From NCBI RefSeq assembly GCF_014195535.1, contig NZ_JACIBY010000021.1:1-64000 (forward strand): a stretch of 64,000 bases of DNA, written 5' to 3'. This DNA comes from Runella defluvii. GTDB taxonomy: Bacteria; Bacteroidota; Bacteroidia; Cytophagales; Spirosomataceae. Position numbers and translations under genes: made by a program. Below are positions 9,705 to 19,594 of this stretch, piece by piece (within the stretch, counting starts at the first letter, position 1; every line of letters starts with the position of its first letter). The notes under the pieces are model-generated. The model made no database searches. It was not told the origin of the DNA and saw nothing but the letters and a program-made list of their open reading frames with translations.

Positions 9705-10268
9705 GTCTCTTAGCTTCTCTAGTGACAAGTTTTTTTGAAATTGCTGGTATTTTTTGGGTGAAACGCCAAAATGTTTTTGAAACATCTTGGTAAATTTTAT
9801 GGGATGCGCATACCCAATAATCTTAGAAACCGACGTAATGGTATATCCACTTCGAATAAGGTTTGCAGCATGATCCATTTTTTTCATCATATAATACTGG
9901 TGCAGGGTGACGCCATAGTACTGTTTAAAAACTCGTTTAAACGTGCTTTCTCTCATACTGAGTTCTTCACAAATATTATCTAAAGATGGAAGTTCTGATT
10001 CGAAGTTTGGCCCTATATACTTATTAACTACTTGTTCTAATTTGTCAACAACGATGTTAGGGTATTCGGGCTGTTCTTTTTTTGATACTTCTACTTTTTC
10101 AATTTTAGTACGTGTAACCTCTTCTTGTTTTTCACAAAGCTTAGAGGAATAATCAATTGAAAAAGGAATTCTTTTTTCAATTAAATCTCCTTCTATTCGT
10201 TTAAAATCTTCGATGTTTAAAACAATGGTTAACTGTTCTTGCGAGGTGGAGTTTTTCTTAGCGTTCAT
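9687..10268 (-). CDS. AraC-family regulator, short form
   Basis: 193 residues. The C-terminal about 85 residues are an AraC-type double helix-turn-helix (ICEELSMRESTFKRVFKQYY, then ITSVSKIIGYAHPIKFTKMF and HFGVSPKKYQQF). The first about 95 residues are polar and lysine/glutamate-rich (EEVTRTKIEKVEVSKKEQPE), with no cupin or other effector domain recognised. Translation starts inside the end of the next AraC gene (11-bp overlap at 10258-10268), so the two are probably co-transcribed and translationally coupled. The 3' end overlaps the convergent LuxR-type gene by 18 bp. It may work as a partner of the upstream regulator. Confidence 0.85.
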   Translation of the reverse strand: MNAKKNSTSQEQLTIVLNIEDFKRIEGDLIEKRIPFSIDYSSKLCEKQEEVTRTKIEKVEVSKKEQPEYPNIVVDKLEQVVNKYIGPNFESELPSLDNICEELSMRESTFKRVFKQYYGVTLHQYYMMKKMDHAANLIRSGYTITSVSKIIGYAHPIKFTKMFQKHFGVSPKKYQQFQKNLSLEKLRDSVRGV

Positions 10269-11037
10269 TGAAGCGTTTTTTATAAATCTTCGTAAAGCCT
10301 GAAATATGGCTGTAACCTATTTTTAATGCAATCTGAGATAGCGTATATTCTCCCGTTTGATACATTTTACGGGCATACACCAGTTTATGTTCAAGCAGGT
10401 ACTGATAAGGGCTTTGTCCGTATATTTTCTTAAATAATACCTTAAATTTACTAACACTCATCCCTACTTCTTGGGCAAATTGCTCCAGTTTTGGAATAGG
10501 CAAATGAACATTTTGGATAACTCTTTCTACTACTTGCTCTATTTTACGCTTCTCTTTTCTATAATACGCATTTTCCTGGCAGACGTTTATGCTGTTTTCT
10601 ATTTCGTCGATAACTCGATATATTAAATCATAAATAAAAGCCCTAAAAAATAAAATATTACTTGTAGATAATGAAAGCTGCTCCCAAAGTAGGTGAAATT
10701 TATTAGAAATAATATGTTTATCCTTACTCCATTCTTTACATAAATAAGGAGCAACCAACGCTACTTCGTCAATTGGAAGTTTTAATTCATTTTTTAACCA
10801 CTTTTGATCTAAAAATAAGTAAATACATCTCGTATAGTTTTTATCACAAAATTTAAAGCAAATTGGATTAATTATTGAATAATCCTGCAAATACATTGGG
10901 AAATCTTTGTTTGAACTTATATGAAAGAAAAACTCACCCAAAACCCCATAATGAATATCTTTATCAATAACCCATTTTCTCTGGTTTATTGACTTGTAAT
11001 CATCTTCTTCATTAAATACAGTAAACTCTATATTCAT
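10258..11037 (-). CDS. AraC-family transcriptional regulator
   Basis: 259 residues. An N-terminal effector-like region of about 165 residues (MNIEFTVFNEEDDYKSINQR ...) has no family I can name. The C-terminal AraC helix-turn-helix pair reads LEQFAQEVGMSVSKFKVLFK, then YTLSQIALKIGYSHISGFTK and IYKKRF. It resembles the PchR/YqhC-like regulators common in Bacteroidota. It is the first gene of an overlapping AraC pair and is divergent from the secreted TSP3-protein operon, whose promoter region it faces. That makes it a plausible, unproven regulator of the operon. Confidence 0.85.
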   Translation of the reverse strand: MNIEFTVFNEEDDYKSINQRKWVIDKDIHYGVLGEFFFHISSNKDFPMYLQDYSIINPICFKFCDKNYTRCIYLFLDQKWLKNELKLPIDEVALVAPYLCKEWSKDKHIISNKFHLLWEQLSLSTSNILFFRAFIYDLIYRVIDEIENSINVCQENAYYRKEKRKIEQVVERVIQNVHLPIPKLEQFAQEVGMSVSKFKVLFKKIYGQSPYQYLLEHKLVYARKMYQTGEYTLSQIALKIGYSHISGFTKIYKKRFNER

Positions 11038-11618
11038 TATATATCCTTTTTATACTACACACTTATGCCCATTACCCTTTTCTTACCTATTTATGCATGA
11101 CTTATTATCAAGAGCAATATGCGAATGTAGTAAGTTAAAGTATATACTAAAAACAAACATCGCAAAAAAACCTTTTAGGAATGAAAAAAAAACTTTTACG
11201 CCTTTCAAGAGTATTTTTTTTTACATAAACATGTTTTATAGAAAAATTGCAATTTGTAGCTTTTATTGATAGATGGCACAATTTTTGCTACAAGCCCTCC
11301 TTTTTTATTTACTTTCTAGCAAAAACACTATATTGCTGTTTATCAGCACATTACCTCTTTGTCACAATAAATACCTGATTGTCAACCAAAAAATTTGGCA
11401 GCTATAAAAACTTAAATCTCATCACTTGCTTATGAGATTTTTGTAAAAATCTTCACTTTTTACCCCGTTTTCTAATCCTAAGCACTCTTCCACTTGCCTT
11501 TTTGTGCTTGACCAAGTAGGATATGTCTTCGTGGAACATCCTTTGCCAGTTTGTCAACAAAATAGGCACTACTATTGGTATATATTTTTACCAGAACGCT
11601 TCTTTAACATTTCAACGT
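11038..11618. promoter_or_regulatory. Divergent regulatory region between AraC gene and TSP3 operon
   Basis: 580 bp without a credible gene; a short frame open into the operon's first gene lacks a coding look. Two structures stand out. TTGTAGC (11254-11260) and GCTACAA (11287-11293) form an interrupted inverted repeat; TTTG at 11253 and AATTTTTG at 11280-11287 could also be -33/-7 boxes, with a 23-nt spacer. AAATCTCAT (11414-11422) and ATGAGATTT (11432-11440) form a hairpin followed by TTTG, which may be a leader hairpin or attenuator. Confidence 0.4.
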
Positions 11619-14444
11619 ATGAGTATGTCATTATTACCACGCCTCACAAGTGTTTTAATGATTTTCGTGTTACTACTTTTTTCGCAGATGGTGGTTGCAC
11701 AAATCGCGAATGCCCCCTGTAATACAGCTTCGGCATGGACAAACGCAACCTACAACAGTCTTACACCCACTGTAACTAATTCAGTCGCATCAGCAATTCC
11801 ACTGTGTTTAGGCTCTATCTCCAATGAAGGCAACCTCACCAACACAAGCACCACTGACTTTGCAACAATAAGTATTACTGGCCTTGGTTGTGATGGCGAG
11901 ATTAGCGTCAAAGATGGAAACGACACCTATCCAGCAGGTACATATGCTGGATATAAAGTAAGCGGTAGTGGGTTATTACAGGCGTCGGTAGGGGCTAAGG
12001 TAACTATTAAAACCCTTTTAGGCGGTTCACCAAGAGAATCGTTTATTGCCACCAATACGGGTATTGGCATAAACACTTCGCTTCTCGACCCTGATGGCAA
12101 TATTACCTTGGGTTTTGTCACTACGTTGTCATTTGACGAAATTCGGATTGAATATGAAGCTTTATTAGCCGTCCTTTTTTCTGCCCAAGTCTATCACCCA
12201 GTCATCAAGCGCTTTTGTGCAGCGCCCGCCCTAGATTGTAACACCCAAACGCAACTAAATAACCCTACTCAGCCTGTTTATATCAATGCCACTCACACGG
12301 GCATTAGTGGGGGAGTTTGCGCAAGTTGTAGCGTGACCAATGCCGATAATGCCATTAGTGCTTCGACCTCCGACTTCGCCACCCTTTCGCTCACGGCAGC
12401 CCTCGGAACCAACGCCTCTATTTCGGTTAAAAACGCACTGAACAGCTATGCCATTGGTACATTTGCTGGGTTTAATATTTCCAATTCAAACCTCATTAAT
12501 GCCAACCTCCTTTCAGGCATAACCATTCGTACTTATTTGAATAACACCCCCCAAGAGTCTTCTACCAGTGCTACGCTAGTCTCTGTTAACTCAACTTTGT
12601 TAAGTGGCTCGGGCAAACAGCTAGTGGGTTTTATCACTACCAAAGTATTTGATGAAATACAGCTTGAAGTTACCAACTTACTCGGAGTCGCCAATACCAC
12701 CGAGGTCTATAACGCGGTTGTTCAACGGTTTTGTGCAGGGCCCGCCCTCAATTGTAGCACCGTCACCAACTTGGTCACACCAAGTTACCCAGCCGTGGTT
12801 GATGTTTCAAACTCTGGTTTGGTATGCGCAGGTTGTGCTGTTACGAATGTCAACAATGTAGTTGATGCCAATACCTCCAACTTTGCCAGTATCGACTTGG
12901 CCGTGGGTGTTGGTAGTAGTAGCTCCCTTTCTGTCAAAGATGTACTGACAGACTATCCTATCGGGACATTTGCGGGGGCTGACATTGAAAACTCCTCACT
13001 CATTGGGGTTAACTTATTAAGTGGAGCCACCATCAGTACTTACAAAGACGGGGCTTTTCAGGAATCAAGCGGAGGTAACCTCATTTCATTGCAGTTATTA
13101 AGTTCAAGCCGACAAATCATTGGTTTTGTCACCACAAAATCATTTGATGAAATAAAAATTACCGTTTCCAACTTCATTGGTGTGAACCTTGGCACAACCA
13201 ACGTCTATAACATGGTACTTAAAGCGGCGACCACCGCTGGTGTTGTTGCGCCGAGTGTAAGTGCTACCACTGCCACAAATAGTTGCCCATTCACTACTGT
13301 CAATTTAGATCTGCTAGTAACGACCCCAATCCCCAGTGGCGCGGCACTCGTTTGGTTTACCAACAACACCCACACGGGGCTCGCCTATGCCACACCTACC
13401 ACTGCGGGGGCTGGAATCTACTACGCTTATTTTTACGACAGTGTTACAGGCTGTTACAGTCCTGCCAGCAATGCAGTTACGGTAACAATCACGAGCTGCG
13501 CCCCCGACACTGATGGCGATGGCTACAAAGATGACGTTGACCTTGACGATGACAATGATGGTATTTTAGATACCGTTGAAGACGCGGCCACTTGCTCTAC
13601 GGTTCTTTTCAATGGCGTGGCAAATGCGGACTGCGACGGCGACGGCATTCCCAATAGTCTTGATTTAGATTCAGATAATGACGGAATCAATGACGTTATC
13701 GAAGCGGGTGGAGTCGATGTTGATGGAAATGGACAAGCAGATGGCACCGTCAATTCTTCGGGGATTCCTGCCAGTGCTGCCCCTGGCGGAACTACCCCTC
13801 TAAATACCGATGGACAAGGCGGTAGTGACCCCTATGACTTGGATTCAGACAACGACGGATTGACCGATTTTACGGAGGGCGGCCTACGTCCAGAACTCGA
13901 TGCGGATAATAATGGCGTGGTTGACGGCAACTTAGACCCTGATGGCGACGGGATTCTCACCCCAGTAGATGCCATTCCTAACACTTGGGGCGACGCCCTC
14001 TTGCCCGACTTAAACCCAACCATAGAAATTGATGGGTTAGAGTTTAACTCGCTTTTCACCAATCGGGATTTTATTGTCAATATCAACGAAATCAACAACA
14101 AACCCCACGTCCCTAACGCACCCACAACGTTCCGTATCACCAAATTATCAGCCTTTACCATCAGTTATGCTACCTCCTCTGGCAGTTCAAATGTCGGTGG
14201 TGGAAAGCCAAACAGCAATAGCGATTGGACATTTAGTGAGACTGCCGATTTCATCATCATTACGGCCAACACGGGCACCACCATTCCCCAAAACAGTTTC
14301 AAAGCAATCGGCTTTAACATCGCACGCAAAGACGGTATTCCGACAAATACCACGCAGCACATCACCGTCGCTATCTATAACGGTTCTGCAGGTGAGGAAA
14401 AAATCAATAACAACCTTGCCCAGACGACCTTGGCCAATAATTAA
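11619..14444 (+). CDS. Secreted protein A: three repeat domains, Ig-like, TSP3 repeats
   Basis: 941 residues from ATG 11619 ([20 protein letters not shown], signal peptide ending VVAQ); the frame is open further upstream, but that part does not look coding. Three related domains of about 145 residues follow, each with a SISVK...YPIGTFAG motif, a [11 protein letters not shown] motif and Cys pairs. Then come an Ig-like domain (about 540-625) and thrombospondin type-3 calcium repeats ([20 protein letters not shown] and relatives, about 625-790). The last about 130 residues ([20 protein letters not shown] ... [12 protein letters not shown]) are shared with the next gene's product. No standard T9SS tail is seen. 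First gene of a three-gene operon; probably an extracellular structural or adhesive protein. Confidence 0.85.
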   Translation: MSMSLLPRLTSVLMIFVLLLFSQMVVAQIANAPCNTASAWTNATYNSLTPTVTNSVASAIPLCLGSISNEGNLTNTSTTDFATISITGLGCDGEISVKDGNDTYPAGTYAGYKVSGSGLLQASVGAKVTIKTLLGGSPRESFIATNTGIGINTSLLDPDGNITLGFVTTLSFDEIRIEYEALLAVLFSAQVYHPVIKRFCAAPALDCNTQTQLNNPTQPVYINATHTGISGGVCASCSVTNADNAISASTSDFATLSLTAALGTNASISVKNALNSYAIGTFAGFNISNSNLINANLLSGITIRTYLNNTPQESSTSATLVSVNSTLLSGSGKQLVGFITTKVFDEIQLEVTNLLGVANTTEVYNAVVQRFCAGPALNCSTVTNLVTPSYPAVVDVSNSGLVCAGCAVTNVNNVVDANTSNFASIDLAVGVGSSSSLSVKDVLTDYPIGTFAGADIENSSLIGVNLLSGATISTYKDGAFQESSGGNLISLQLLSSSRQIIGFVTTKSFDEIKITVSNFIGVNLGTTNVYNMVLKAATTAGVVAPSVSATTATNSCPFTTVNLDLLVTTPIPSGAALVWFTNNTHTGLAYATPTTAGAGIYYAYFYDSVTGCYSPASNAVTVTITSCAPDTDGDGYKDDVDLDDDNDGILDTVEDAATCSTVLFNGVANADCDGDGIPNSLDLDSDNDGINDVIEAGGVDVDGNGQADGTVNSSGIPASAAPGGTTPLNTDGQGGSDPYDLDSDNDGLTDFTEGGLRPELDADNNGVVDGNLDPDGDGILTPVDAIPNTWGDALLPDLNPTIEIDGLEFNSLFTNRDFIVNINEINNKPHVPNAPTTFRITKLSAFTISYATSSGSSNVGGGKPNSNSDWTFSETADFIIITANTGTTIPQNSFKAIGFNIARKDGIPTNTTQHITVAIYNGSAGEEKINNNLAQTTLANN

Positions 14445-14485
14445 TTCTTACCCCTTTTTATTCATAATCACAATTTCTCAATCAA

Positions 14486-15907
14486 ATGAAAACGTTTACT
14501 CAAACAATCTTTGCAAAGGCAGTGGCAGGGCTACTGGTCTGCTTTGCCACACTCACAACGTTCGCTCAAGATGTCAGCGTCAACATTTTGAACCAACCCG
14601 CTTATGTGCCGCAACTCGCCACGACAGGCCGTGTTACCGTCGATGTCTGTAACAATGATGGGGGTTCCACCGCTGCTACCGCTGGTAAAGTGAGGGTTAC
14701 TATCGTTTTTCCATCGGCCATTGTCGGTACTATTGTGGGCGTAACGACCACGGGTTGGACCATTGAATCAAACACGGGCGGAACCATTGTATTGACAAAC
14801 AGTGCCTCTATTTTGGCAGGAGCATGTAGCCAAATCTCACTTGGATATACTGCCACAACCTTAGGTGGTCCTTCGGCCGTAACGGGAACACTTTCATTCC
14901 CGATGGGCGCATTGGTAGGTGACCTTTCGACCAACAACACCAGTACCACCTCCATTTCGGTTTTGGTAGATACAGACGGGGACCTCGTACCAGATGTGGA
15001 TGATTTGGACGACGACAACGATGGTATTTTGGATACGGTGGAAGACGCAGCCAGTTGTACAAGTGCAGCGGGAATTGTAACCGCCAACGTTGATTGCGAC
15101 GGTGACGGAATCCCCAACCGCCTCGACCTCGACTCAGACAATGACGGTATCAATGACGTAAACGAAGCCAATGGTACCGACGCCAATTTTGACGGATTTG
15201 CCGATGGTACGCCAAATGCCATAACGGGGATTCCAGCCTCTGCTGGCGCAGGGCTCACCCCGCCTAATACCGATGGCACAGGCGGTACAAACCCGTATGA
15301 CCTTGATAGCGATAACGACGGCCTAACTGACTTTACCGAATCGGGTACAAACCCCGCCTTGGACGCCAACGGTGACGGAGTAGTAGATGGCAATGCAGAT
15401 CCCGATTTAGACGGTATTTTAACCCCTGTCGATGCTGTACCAGCCACCAGACGCGACGACCTCTTCCCAGATTTGAACCCAACCATCGTCATTGGTTCGC
15501 TTGAATTTACGACGGCTGGAAGTCAGAAAGACTTTGTTGTCAATCTCTTTGAAATCAACAATCGCGTCCAAATTACGGGCACTCCAATCTCTTTCCGAGT
15601 AGCCAAAATCTCTGGATTCGACATCACGTATTCAACAACCTCTGGCACCTCAAATACAACCGCACCTACTGCTAATAGTAACAGTGATTGGGATTTTGTA
15701 GAGAACGCCAACTTTATTACAGTAACCGCTAAAACGGGTATTACGATTGCCGCAAATGGCTCAAAAGTAATCGGCTTTACTGCTACTCGTAAGACAGGCA
15801 TTCCGATAAATACCACACAAAACATTACAGCAACTATTATCAACGGTTCTGCGGGCGAAATCAAGGTTGACAACAACATTGCCATCACATCAATAACCGC
15901 TAATTAA
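14486..15907 (+). CDS. Secreted protein B: DUF11-like N-domain, TSP3 repeats
   Basis: 473 residues. Signal peptide [20 protein letters not shown]...TTFAQ. The N-terminal domain (about 26-165, [15 protein letters not shown]...) is closely related to the N-terminus of the next gene's product. TSP3 repeats ([20 protein letters not shown] and relatives, about 165-335) are almost the same as in proteins A and C. The C-terminal domain ([20 protein letters not shown] ... [13 protein letters not shown]) is closely related to the C-terminus of protein A. It therefore links A and C as a mosaic. It starts 41 bp after A and ends 11 bp before C, so the three are one transcription unit. No standard sorting tail is visible. 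Confidence 0.85.
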   Translation: MKTFTQTIFAKAVAGLLVCFATLTTFAQDVSVNILNQPAYVPQLATTGRVTVDVCNNDGGSTAATAGKVRVTIVFPSAIVGTIVGVTTTGWTIESNTGGTIVLTNSASILAGACSQISLGYTATTLGGPSAVTGTLSFPMGALVGDLSTNNTSTTSISVLVDTDGDLVPDVDDLDDDNDGILDTVEDAASCTSAAGIVTANVDCDGDGIPNRLDLDSDNDGINDVNEANGTDANFDGFADGTPNAITGIPASAGAGLTPPNTDGTGGTNPYDLDSDNDGLTDFTESGTNPALDANGDGVVDGNADPDLDGILTPVDAVPATRRDDLFPDLNPTIVIGSLEFTTAGSQKDFVVNLFEINNRVQITGTPISFRVAKISGFDITYSTTSGTSNTTAPTANSNSDWDFVENANFITVTAKTGITIAANGSKVIGFTATRKTGIPINTTQNITATIINGSAGEIKVDNNIAITSITAN

Positions 15908-15918
15908 TTCTAATTTTT

Positions 15919-17808
15919 ATGAAAGCTCTCCAAACGTTTATCTTCGTCCTGAGCCTATTTTGCATTGTAAAAGGAAATGCACAAGATGTGGGTATCAATA
16001 TCTTAAACCAACCTGCCAGTGTGTCGCAAGGCTCAACTAACGGCCGAATTATCATCGACATTTGCAATTTCGATGGTGGGACAACAAGTACTCCCCTCAA
16101 TAGAATTCAGCCGCTTATTACGTTACCTAGCGCACTCGTTGACACGTTTGTCACCGCAATTTCTTTTGATGGCTGGTCAATCGTGAGCAAATCTGGCAGT
16201 ACAATTCGTTTCCAAAACACAGTATCCATCACCCCAGGAGAGTGCAAACAAATTGTTTTAGGCTACAAAGGAGTAAACGTTGGAGGGCCTCTCACTGTCA
16301 CAGGTACTATTCAGTTTTCGGGGCCTCAAACCAGTGGTAATAACCCCGCCAATGACAATAGTACCACTTCTATCACCGTTACGAGCGCTCCCATTGACAC
16401 CGACGGGGATGGGATTCCTGACACCACTGACCTTGACGATGACAACGACGGCATCTTAGATACGGTCGAAAATGCCGCAGTTTGTTCTACCGTACTATTC
16501 AATGGAGTCGCCAATACCGATTGTGACGGCGATGGCATCCCCAATTACCTTGATTTAGACTCCGACAACGACGGCATCAATGATGTCAACGAAGCAGCTG
16601 GTGTCGATGTCAACGGTGATGGCTTTGCCGATGGTACACCCGATGCCATCACGGGTATCCCAGCCAGCGCGGGCAATGGCACCACGCCACCAAATACCGA
16701 CGGAACGGGCGGTACAGACCCCTATGATTTGGATTCGGACAACGATGGGCAGACCGATTTGGCAGAAGGCGGGCTCAATGCCTCTATTTTAGATCCCAAC
16801 GGAGACGGTATTGTCAATTGTACTACCAACTGCGACCCTGACAAAGATGGGATTTTGGCCCCTGTGGATGGTTTACCAGCCGCTTATGGCGATGCCATTA
16901 CAAACCGCCCACCTGTTGCCAACAATGATACGTATTCGATACTTCAAGGCACCGTTTTGACCAACAATGTCCTCACCAACGACACTGACCCTGATAATAA
17001 TACGTTGACTGTCGCTACCACGCCAACCGTAGCACCAACCCATGGTACGGTCGTGCTCCAAGCCAACGGGGCATTTACCTATACGCCTACTTCAGCAACG
17101 TTTACAGGCCAAGATTCTTTTTGTTACTTGGTTTGCGACAATGGAACCCCTAGTTTGTGTAAAACGGCTTGCGCAACCATCAACATCGGAGCAGGAACTG
17201 TCGATTTATCCATTTCAAAGGTCTTAGTAGGAAGCAAAATTCGGAGTCTCAATGACACGATTACGTATCGAATTGTGGTCAAAAACAGCGGTAACATCGC
17301 CGCTACCAACATTGTAGTCGAAGACAGTACAACCACTGGTTTACAACTCATCAGCGGTACGCCAACGAGTGGCAGCTTCTCTGGCACAAACTGGACAATT
17401 CCAAGCCTTGCTTCGGGCGACAGTACAACCTTAGTAATACAAGCCAAAGTCATTGCGGAAGGGGTAAATTTCAACTTTGCTCTGATTAAAAGTGCCGACC
17501 AGCCAGATACAGTGGCCACCAACGACACGGCCAATGATTGTATTACAGTACCAATTGGGCTTTGTTCAGGTCAAAAGGTAGAAGCCTCTGTTCCTTCAAC
17601 TTACACCAATGTTATCTGGTTTAAAAATGGAACCCAAGTAGCCAGCGGAAATGTCGTTTTGTTCTCGGAAGAAGGCACCTATACTTTCACCGCAAGCAAT
17701 GTCACTTGTCCAGTCAGCGGCTGCTGCCCACTCATCATCCAGCCTGGCACCAATTGCTGCCCTGTGCAGCTATGTATTCCACTAACCGTGGTCAAACGAA
17801 AAAAATAG
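15919..17808 (+). CDS. Secreted protein C: TSP3, cadherin-like and DUF11 domains, Cys-rich tail
   Basis: 629 residues. Signal peptide [21 protein letters not shown]-domain [15 protein letters not shown] like protein B; TSP3 repeats (about 155-320). Next is a VCBS/cadherin-like domain ([20 protein letters not shown], about 330-420), then a DUF11 domain ([20 protein letters not shown], about 430-525). The cysteine-rich C-terminus ([27 protein letters not shown]) ends in KRKK. This tail is unlike Por_Secre_tail. It may be an alternative sorting or anchoring signal, which is a guess. Last gene of the operon, followed by a strong terminator. Confidence 0.85.
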   Translation: MKALQTFIFVLSLFCIVKGNAQDVGINILNQPASVSQGSTNGRIIIDICNFDGGTTSTPLNRIQPLITLPSALVDTFVTAISFDGWSIVSKSGSTIRFQNTVSITPGECKQIVLGYKGVNVGGPLTVTGTIQFSGPQTSGNNPANDNSTTSITVTSAPIDTDGDGIPDTTDLDDDNDGILDTVENAAVCSTVLFNGVANTDCDGDGIPNYLDLDSDNDGINDVNEAAGVDVNGDGFADGTPDAITGIPASAGNGTTPPNTDGTGGTDPYDLDSDNDGQTDLAEGGLNASILDPNGDGIVNCTTNCDPDKDGILAPVDGLPAAYGDAITNRPPVANNDTYSILQGTVLTNNVLTNDTDPDNNTLTVATTPTVAPTHGTVVLQANGAFTYTPTSATFTGQDSFCYLVCDNGTPSLCKTACATINIGAGTVDLSISKVLVGSKIRSLNDTITYRIVVKNSGNIAATNIVVEDSTTTGLQLISGTPTSGSFSGTNWTIPSLASGDSTTLVIQAKVIAEGVNFNFALIKSADQPDTVATNDTANDCITVPIGLCSGQKVEASVPSTYTNVIWFKNGTQVASGNVVLFSEEGTYTFTASNVTCPVSGCCPLIIQPGTNCCPVQLCIPLTVVKRKK

Positions 17809-17845
17809 CACTATTACTTTAACGTTTGAAGAGCACTTTGTGAAC

Positions 17846-17879
17846 AAAACGGGCGTCAGAATTTTCTGATGCCCGTTTT
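17846..17879 (+). terminator. Intrinsic terminator of the TSP3-protein operon
   Basis: AAAACGGGCGTCAGAA (17846-17861) pairs with TTCTGATGCCCGTTTT (17864-17879) with one G-T pair, followed by a T-run. It lies 38 bp after the stop of protein C. Confidence 0.9.
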
Positions 17880-17914
17880 TATTGATGCTAAGAAGGACGA
17901 ACGTTCAGGGGATA

Positions 17915-18008
17915 AAGTGCCAAGGGTTGCTCACAACCCGACCTATCCGTGCCAAGGGTTGCTCACAACCCGACCTATCCGCGTTAAGGATTGCTCACAA
18001 CCCGCACA
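17915..18008. repeat. REP-like cluster A: three 32-bp repeats with GGGTTG hairpins
   Basis: The hairpin core GGGTTGCTCACAACCC (6-bp arms, CTCA loop) occurs at 17924-17939 and 17956-17971, with a one-base variant (GGATTG) at 17988-18003. The spacing is exactly 32 bp, so the whole unit (hairpin plus GACCTATCC...GCCAA) is tandemly repeated. It sits between the convergent TSP3 operon and metF. Confidence 0.9.
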
Positions 18009-18018
18009 AACGCAGACT

Positions 18019-18978
18019 TTAGAACAAATTAGAAGCAATCTTATAAATATTATCCGATTTGCCCATGGTATAAAAATGGAGCACAGGCACGCCAAAATCC
18101 ATTAATTCGCGGCATTGTTGCGTACACCATTCAATGCCTACTTGTTTGGCTTGGGCATCATTCTCGCATCCTTCAACGGCTTTCACCAAATCTTGAGGCA
18201 TGTGTAAGTAAAAAATCTTTGGCAAAATACCCAGCTGTTTTTTAGTCGAAAGGGGTTTCAGACCAGGAATGATGGGCACATTTACCCCTACGGCACGGCA
18301 TTTTTGTACAAAGTCAAAATACTTACTGTTGTCAAAAAACATCTGAGTTACGATATAATCTGCCCCTAAAGCTACTTTTTGTTTCAAATAGTCAAAATCA
18401 GTATCAAAATCCACCGCTTCAAAGTGCTTTTCGGGATAAGCCGCCACCCCAATGCAAAAACCAGTAGGTGCCAAAGGTTCTACTTCTTCGTGCAAATATT
18501 GGCCTTTGTTCATATTGACCACCTGTTCCACCAACTCGCTGGCATAAGCGTGACCATTTGTTTTGGGCTTAAAAGTTTTATAAGGTTTGGCAGGGTCACC
18601 GCGAAGTACCAGTACATTATCAATACCCAAATAGTGTAAATCCATCAAAAAATCCTCGGTTTCGTCTTTTGTAAAACCGCCACACAATACGTGCGGAACG
18701 GCGTCCACGCCAAAACGGTGCATGATAGATGCACAAATACCGATTGTCCCCGGGCGTTTACGCGTCACGATTTGCTGAATACGTCCATCGGCCAATGGTT
18801 TTTCGATGTATTCTTCGCGGTGATAAGTCACGTCAATAAAGGGTGGTTTAAAATCCATCAAAGGCTCAATATTTCCCAATAACTCATTGATATTGTTACC
18901 CTTAACGGGCGGAATCACCTCAATAGAAAACAATGTTTTGCCGTTGGCTTGCTGAATGTAGTCCGTAATTTTAGTCAT
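18019..18978 (-). CDS. metF: Methylenetetrahydrofolate reductase
   Basis: 319 residues from ATG 18978 (MTKITDYIQQANG). A longer frame to 19011 exists, but the -7 promoter element at 18999-19006 lies inside it, so the shorter start is right. FAD-dependent reduction of 5,10-methylene-THF to 5-methyl-THF for methionine synthesis in the cytoplasm. MetF-family signatures include LFSIEVIPPVKGNNI, DVTYHRE, LVLRGDPAKP and GADYIVTQMFFDNSKY. Length and motifs are normal. It is convergent with the TSP3 operon and divergent from rplS. No riboswitch precedes it, unlike metY-metX nearby. Confidence 0.96.
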   Translation of the reverse strand: MTKITDYIQQANGKTLFSIEVIPPVKGNNINELLGNIEPLMDFKPPFIDVTYHREEYIEKPLADGRIQQIVTRKRPGTIGICASIMHRFGVDAVPHVLCGGFTKDETEDFLMDLHYLGIDNVLVLRGDPAKPYKTFKPKTNGHAYASELVEQVVNMNKGQYLHEEVEPLAPTGFCIGVAAYPEKHFEAVDFDTDFDYLKQKVALGADYIVTQMFFDNSKYFDFVQKCRAVGVNVPIIPGLKPLSTKKQLGILPKIFYLHMPQDLVKAVEGCENDAQAKQVGIEWCTQQCRELMDFGVPVLHFYTMGKSDNIYKIASNLF

Positions 18979-18998
18979 GTCTGCCTTTGTTAGAGCAA

Positions 18999-19006
18999 CA
19001 AAGATA
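18999..19006 (-). promoter_or_regulatory. -7 promoter element of metF
   Basis: CAAAGATA on the + strand reads TATCTTTG on the minus strand, a perfect TAnnTTTG, 20 bp before the metF ATG. No good -33 TTTG at the usual distance. It decides the metF start. Confidence 0.65.
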
Positions 19007-19035
19007 AGCAACCCCTTTATTTTTAACTTTCAAGA

Positions 19036-19067
19036 TTTGCGTTTTCATTTCAAAACCCGTACTTTTG
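19036..19067 (+). promoter_or_regulatory. rplS promoter (-33 TTTG, 20-bp spacer, -7 TACTTTTG)
   Basis: TTTG at 19036-19039 and TACTTTTG at 19060-19067 match both boxes of the Bacteroidota housekeeping promoter exactly with a 20-bp spacer. This gives an rplS leader of about 75-80 nt. Confidence 0.85.
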
Positions 19068-19150
19068 CGGGCAATTTCTGATAAACTCGCTTTTGTGAAT
19101 GACGGCCGAATTAACCGTCCGCTGACAACAGCCCCAATTCAATTACAACA

Positions 19151-19510
19151 ATGACTAATGAGTTAATCAAGCTAGTAGATTCTGAATTCTCTGGCCGTCG
19201 CGATGCTTTCCCTGCTTTCCAAGCAGGAGACACTGTAAACGTTCACCTTAAAATCATCGAAGGTGCAAAAGAGCGTATTCAGGTATTTGCAGGAACAGTT
19301 ATCCAACGCCGCAACATCGGTGGAAGCGGAGAAACTTTTACTGTACGTAAAATATCAAATGGTGTAGGTGTTGAGCGTATCATCCCTATCTTGTCACCAA
19401 GCATCGAAAAAATCGAACTTATCCGTCGCGGTAAAGTACGTCGTGCGCGTTTGTTCTATCTTCGTGGCAAACAAGGTAAAGCGGCTCGCGTTAAAGAGAA
19501 GAAGAAATAA
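19151..19510 (+). CDS. rplS: Large ribosomal subunit protein bL19
   Basis: 119 residues, normal for bL19. It is a 50S subunit protein at the 30S-50S interface. Conserved family sequence: [60 protein letters not shown], then RARLFYLRG and a lysine-rich tail. It is alone in its transcription unit here, between a perfect promoter and a terminator, and lacks the trmD/rimM neighbours often seen elsewhere. Confidence 0.98.
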   Translation: MTNELIKLVDSEFSGRRDAFPAFQAGDTVNVHLKIIEGAKERIQVFAGTVIQRRNIGGSGETFTVRKISNGVGVERIIPILSPSIEKIELIRRGKVRRARLFYLRGKQGKAARVKEKKK

Positions 19511-19535
19511 GCCTCTCTTCTTACCGAGTCTCCAT

Positions 19536-19563
19536 AAAAAGCTGTCTTTTAAGGCGGCTTTTT
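19536..19563 (+). terminator. rplS terminator
   Basis: AAAAAGCTGTC (19536-19546) pairs with GGCGGCTTTTT (19553-19563), with two G-T pairs and a 6-nt loop, and T-run after it. It lies 26 bp after the rplS stop. Confidence 0.85.
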
Positions 19564-19594
19564 TTATTCTTTTTCCTCAAACGTTTCTCTTACT

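Noticed and set aside
14602-15492. 296-codon minus-strand frame opposite protein B
   Set aside because: Low-complexity Ser/Pro/Val-rich product caused by the complement of the Asp-rich TSP3 repeats; the plus-strand gene is well supported.
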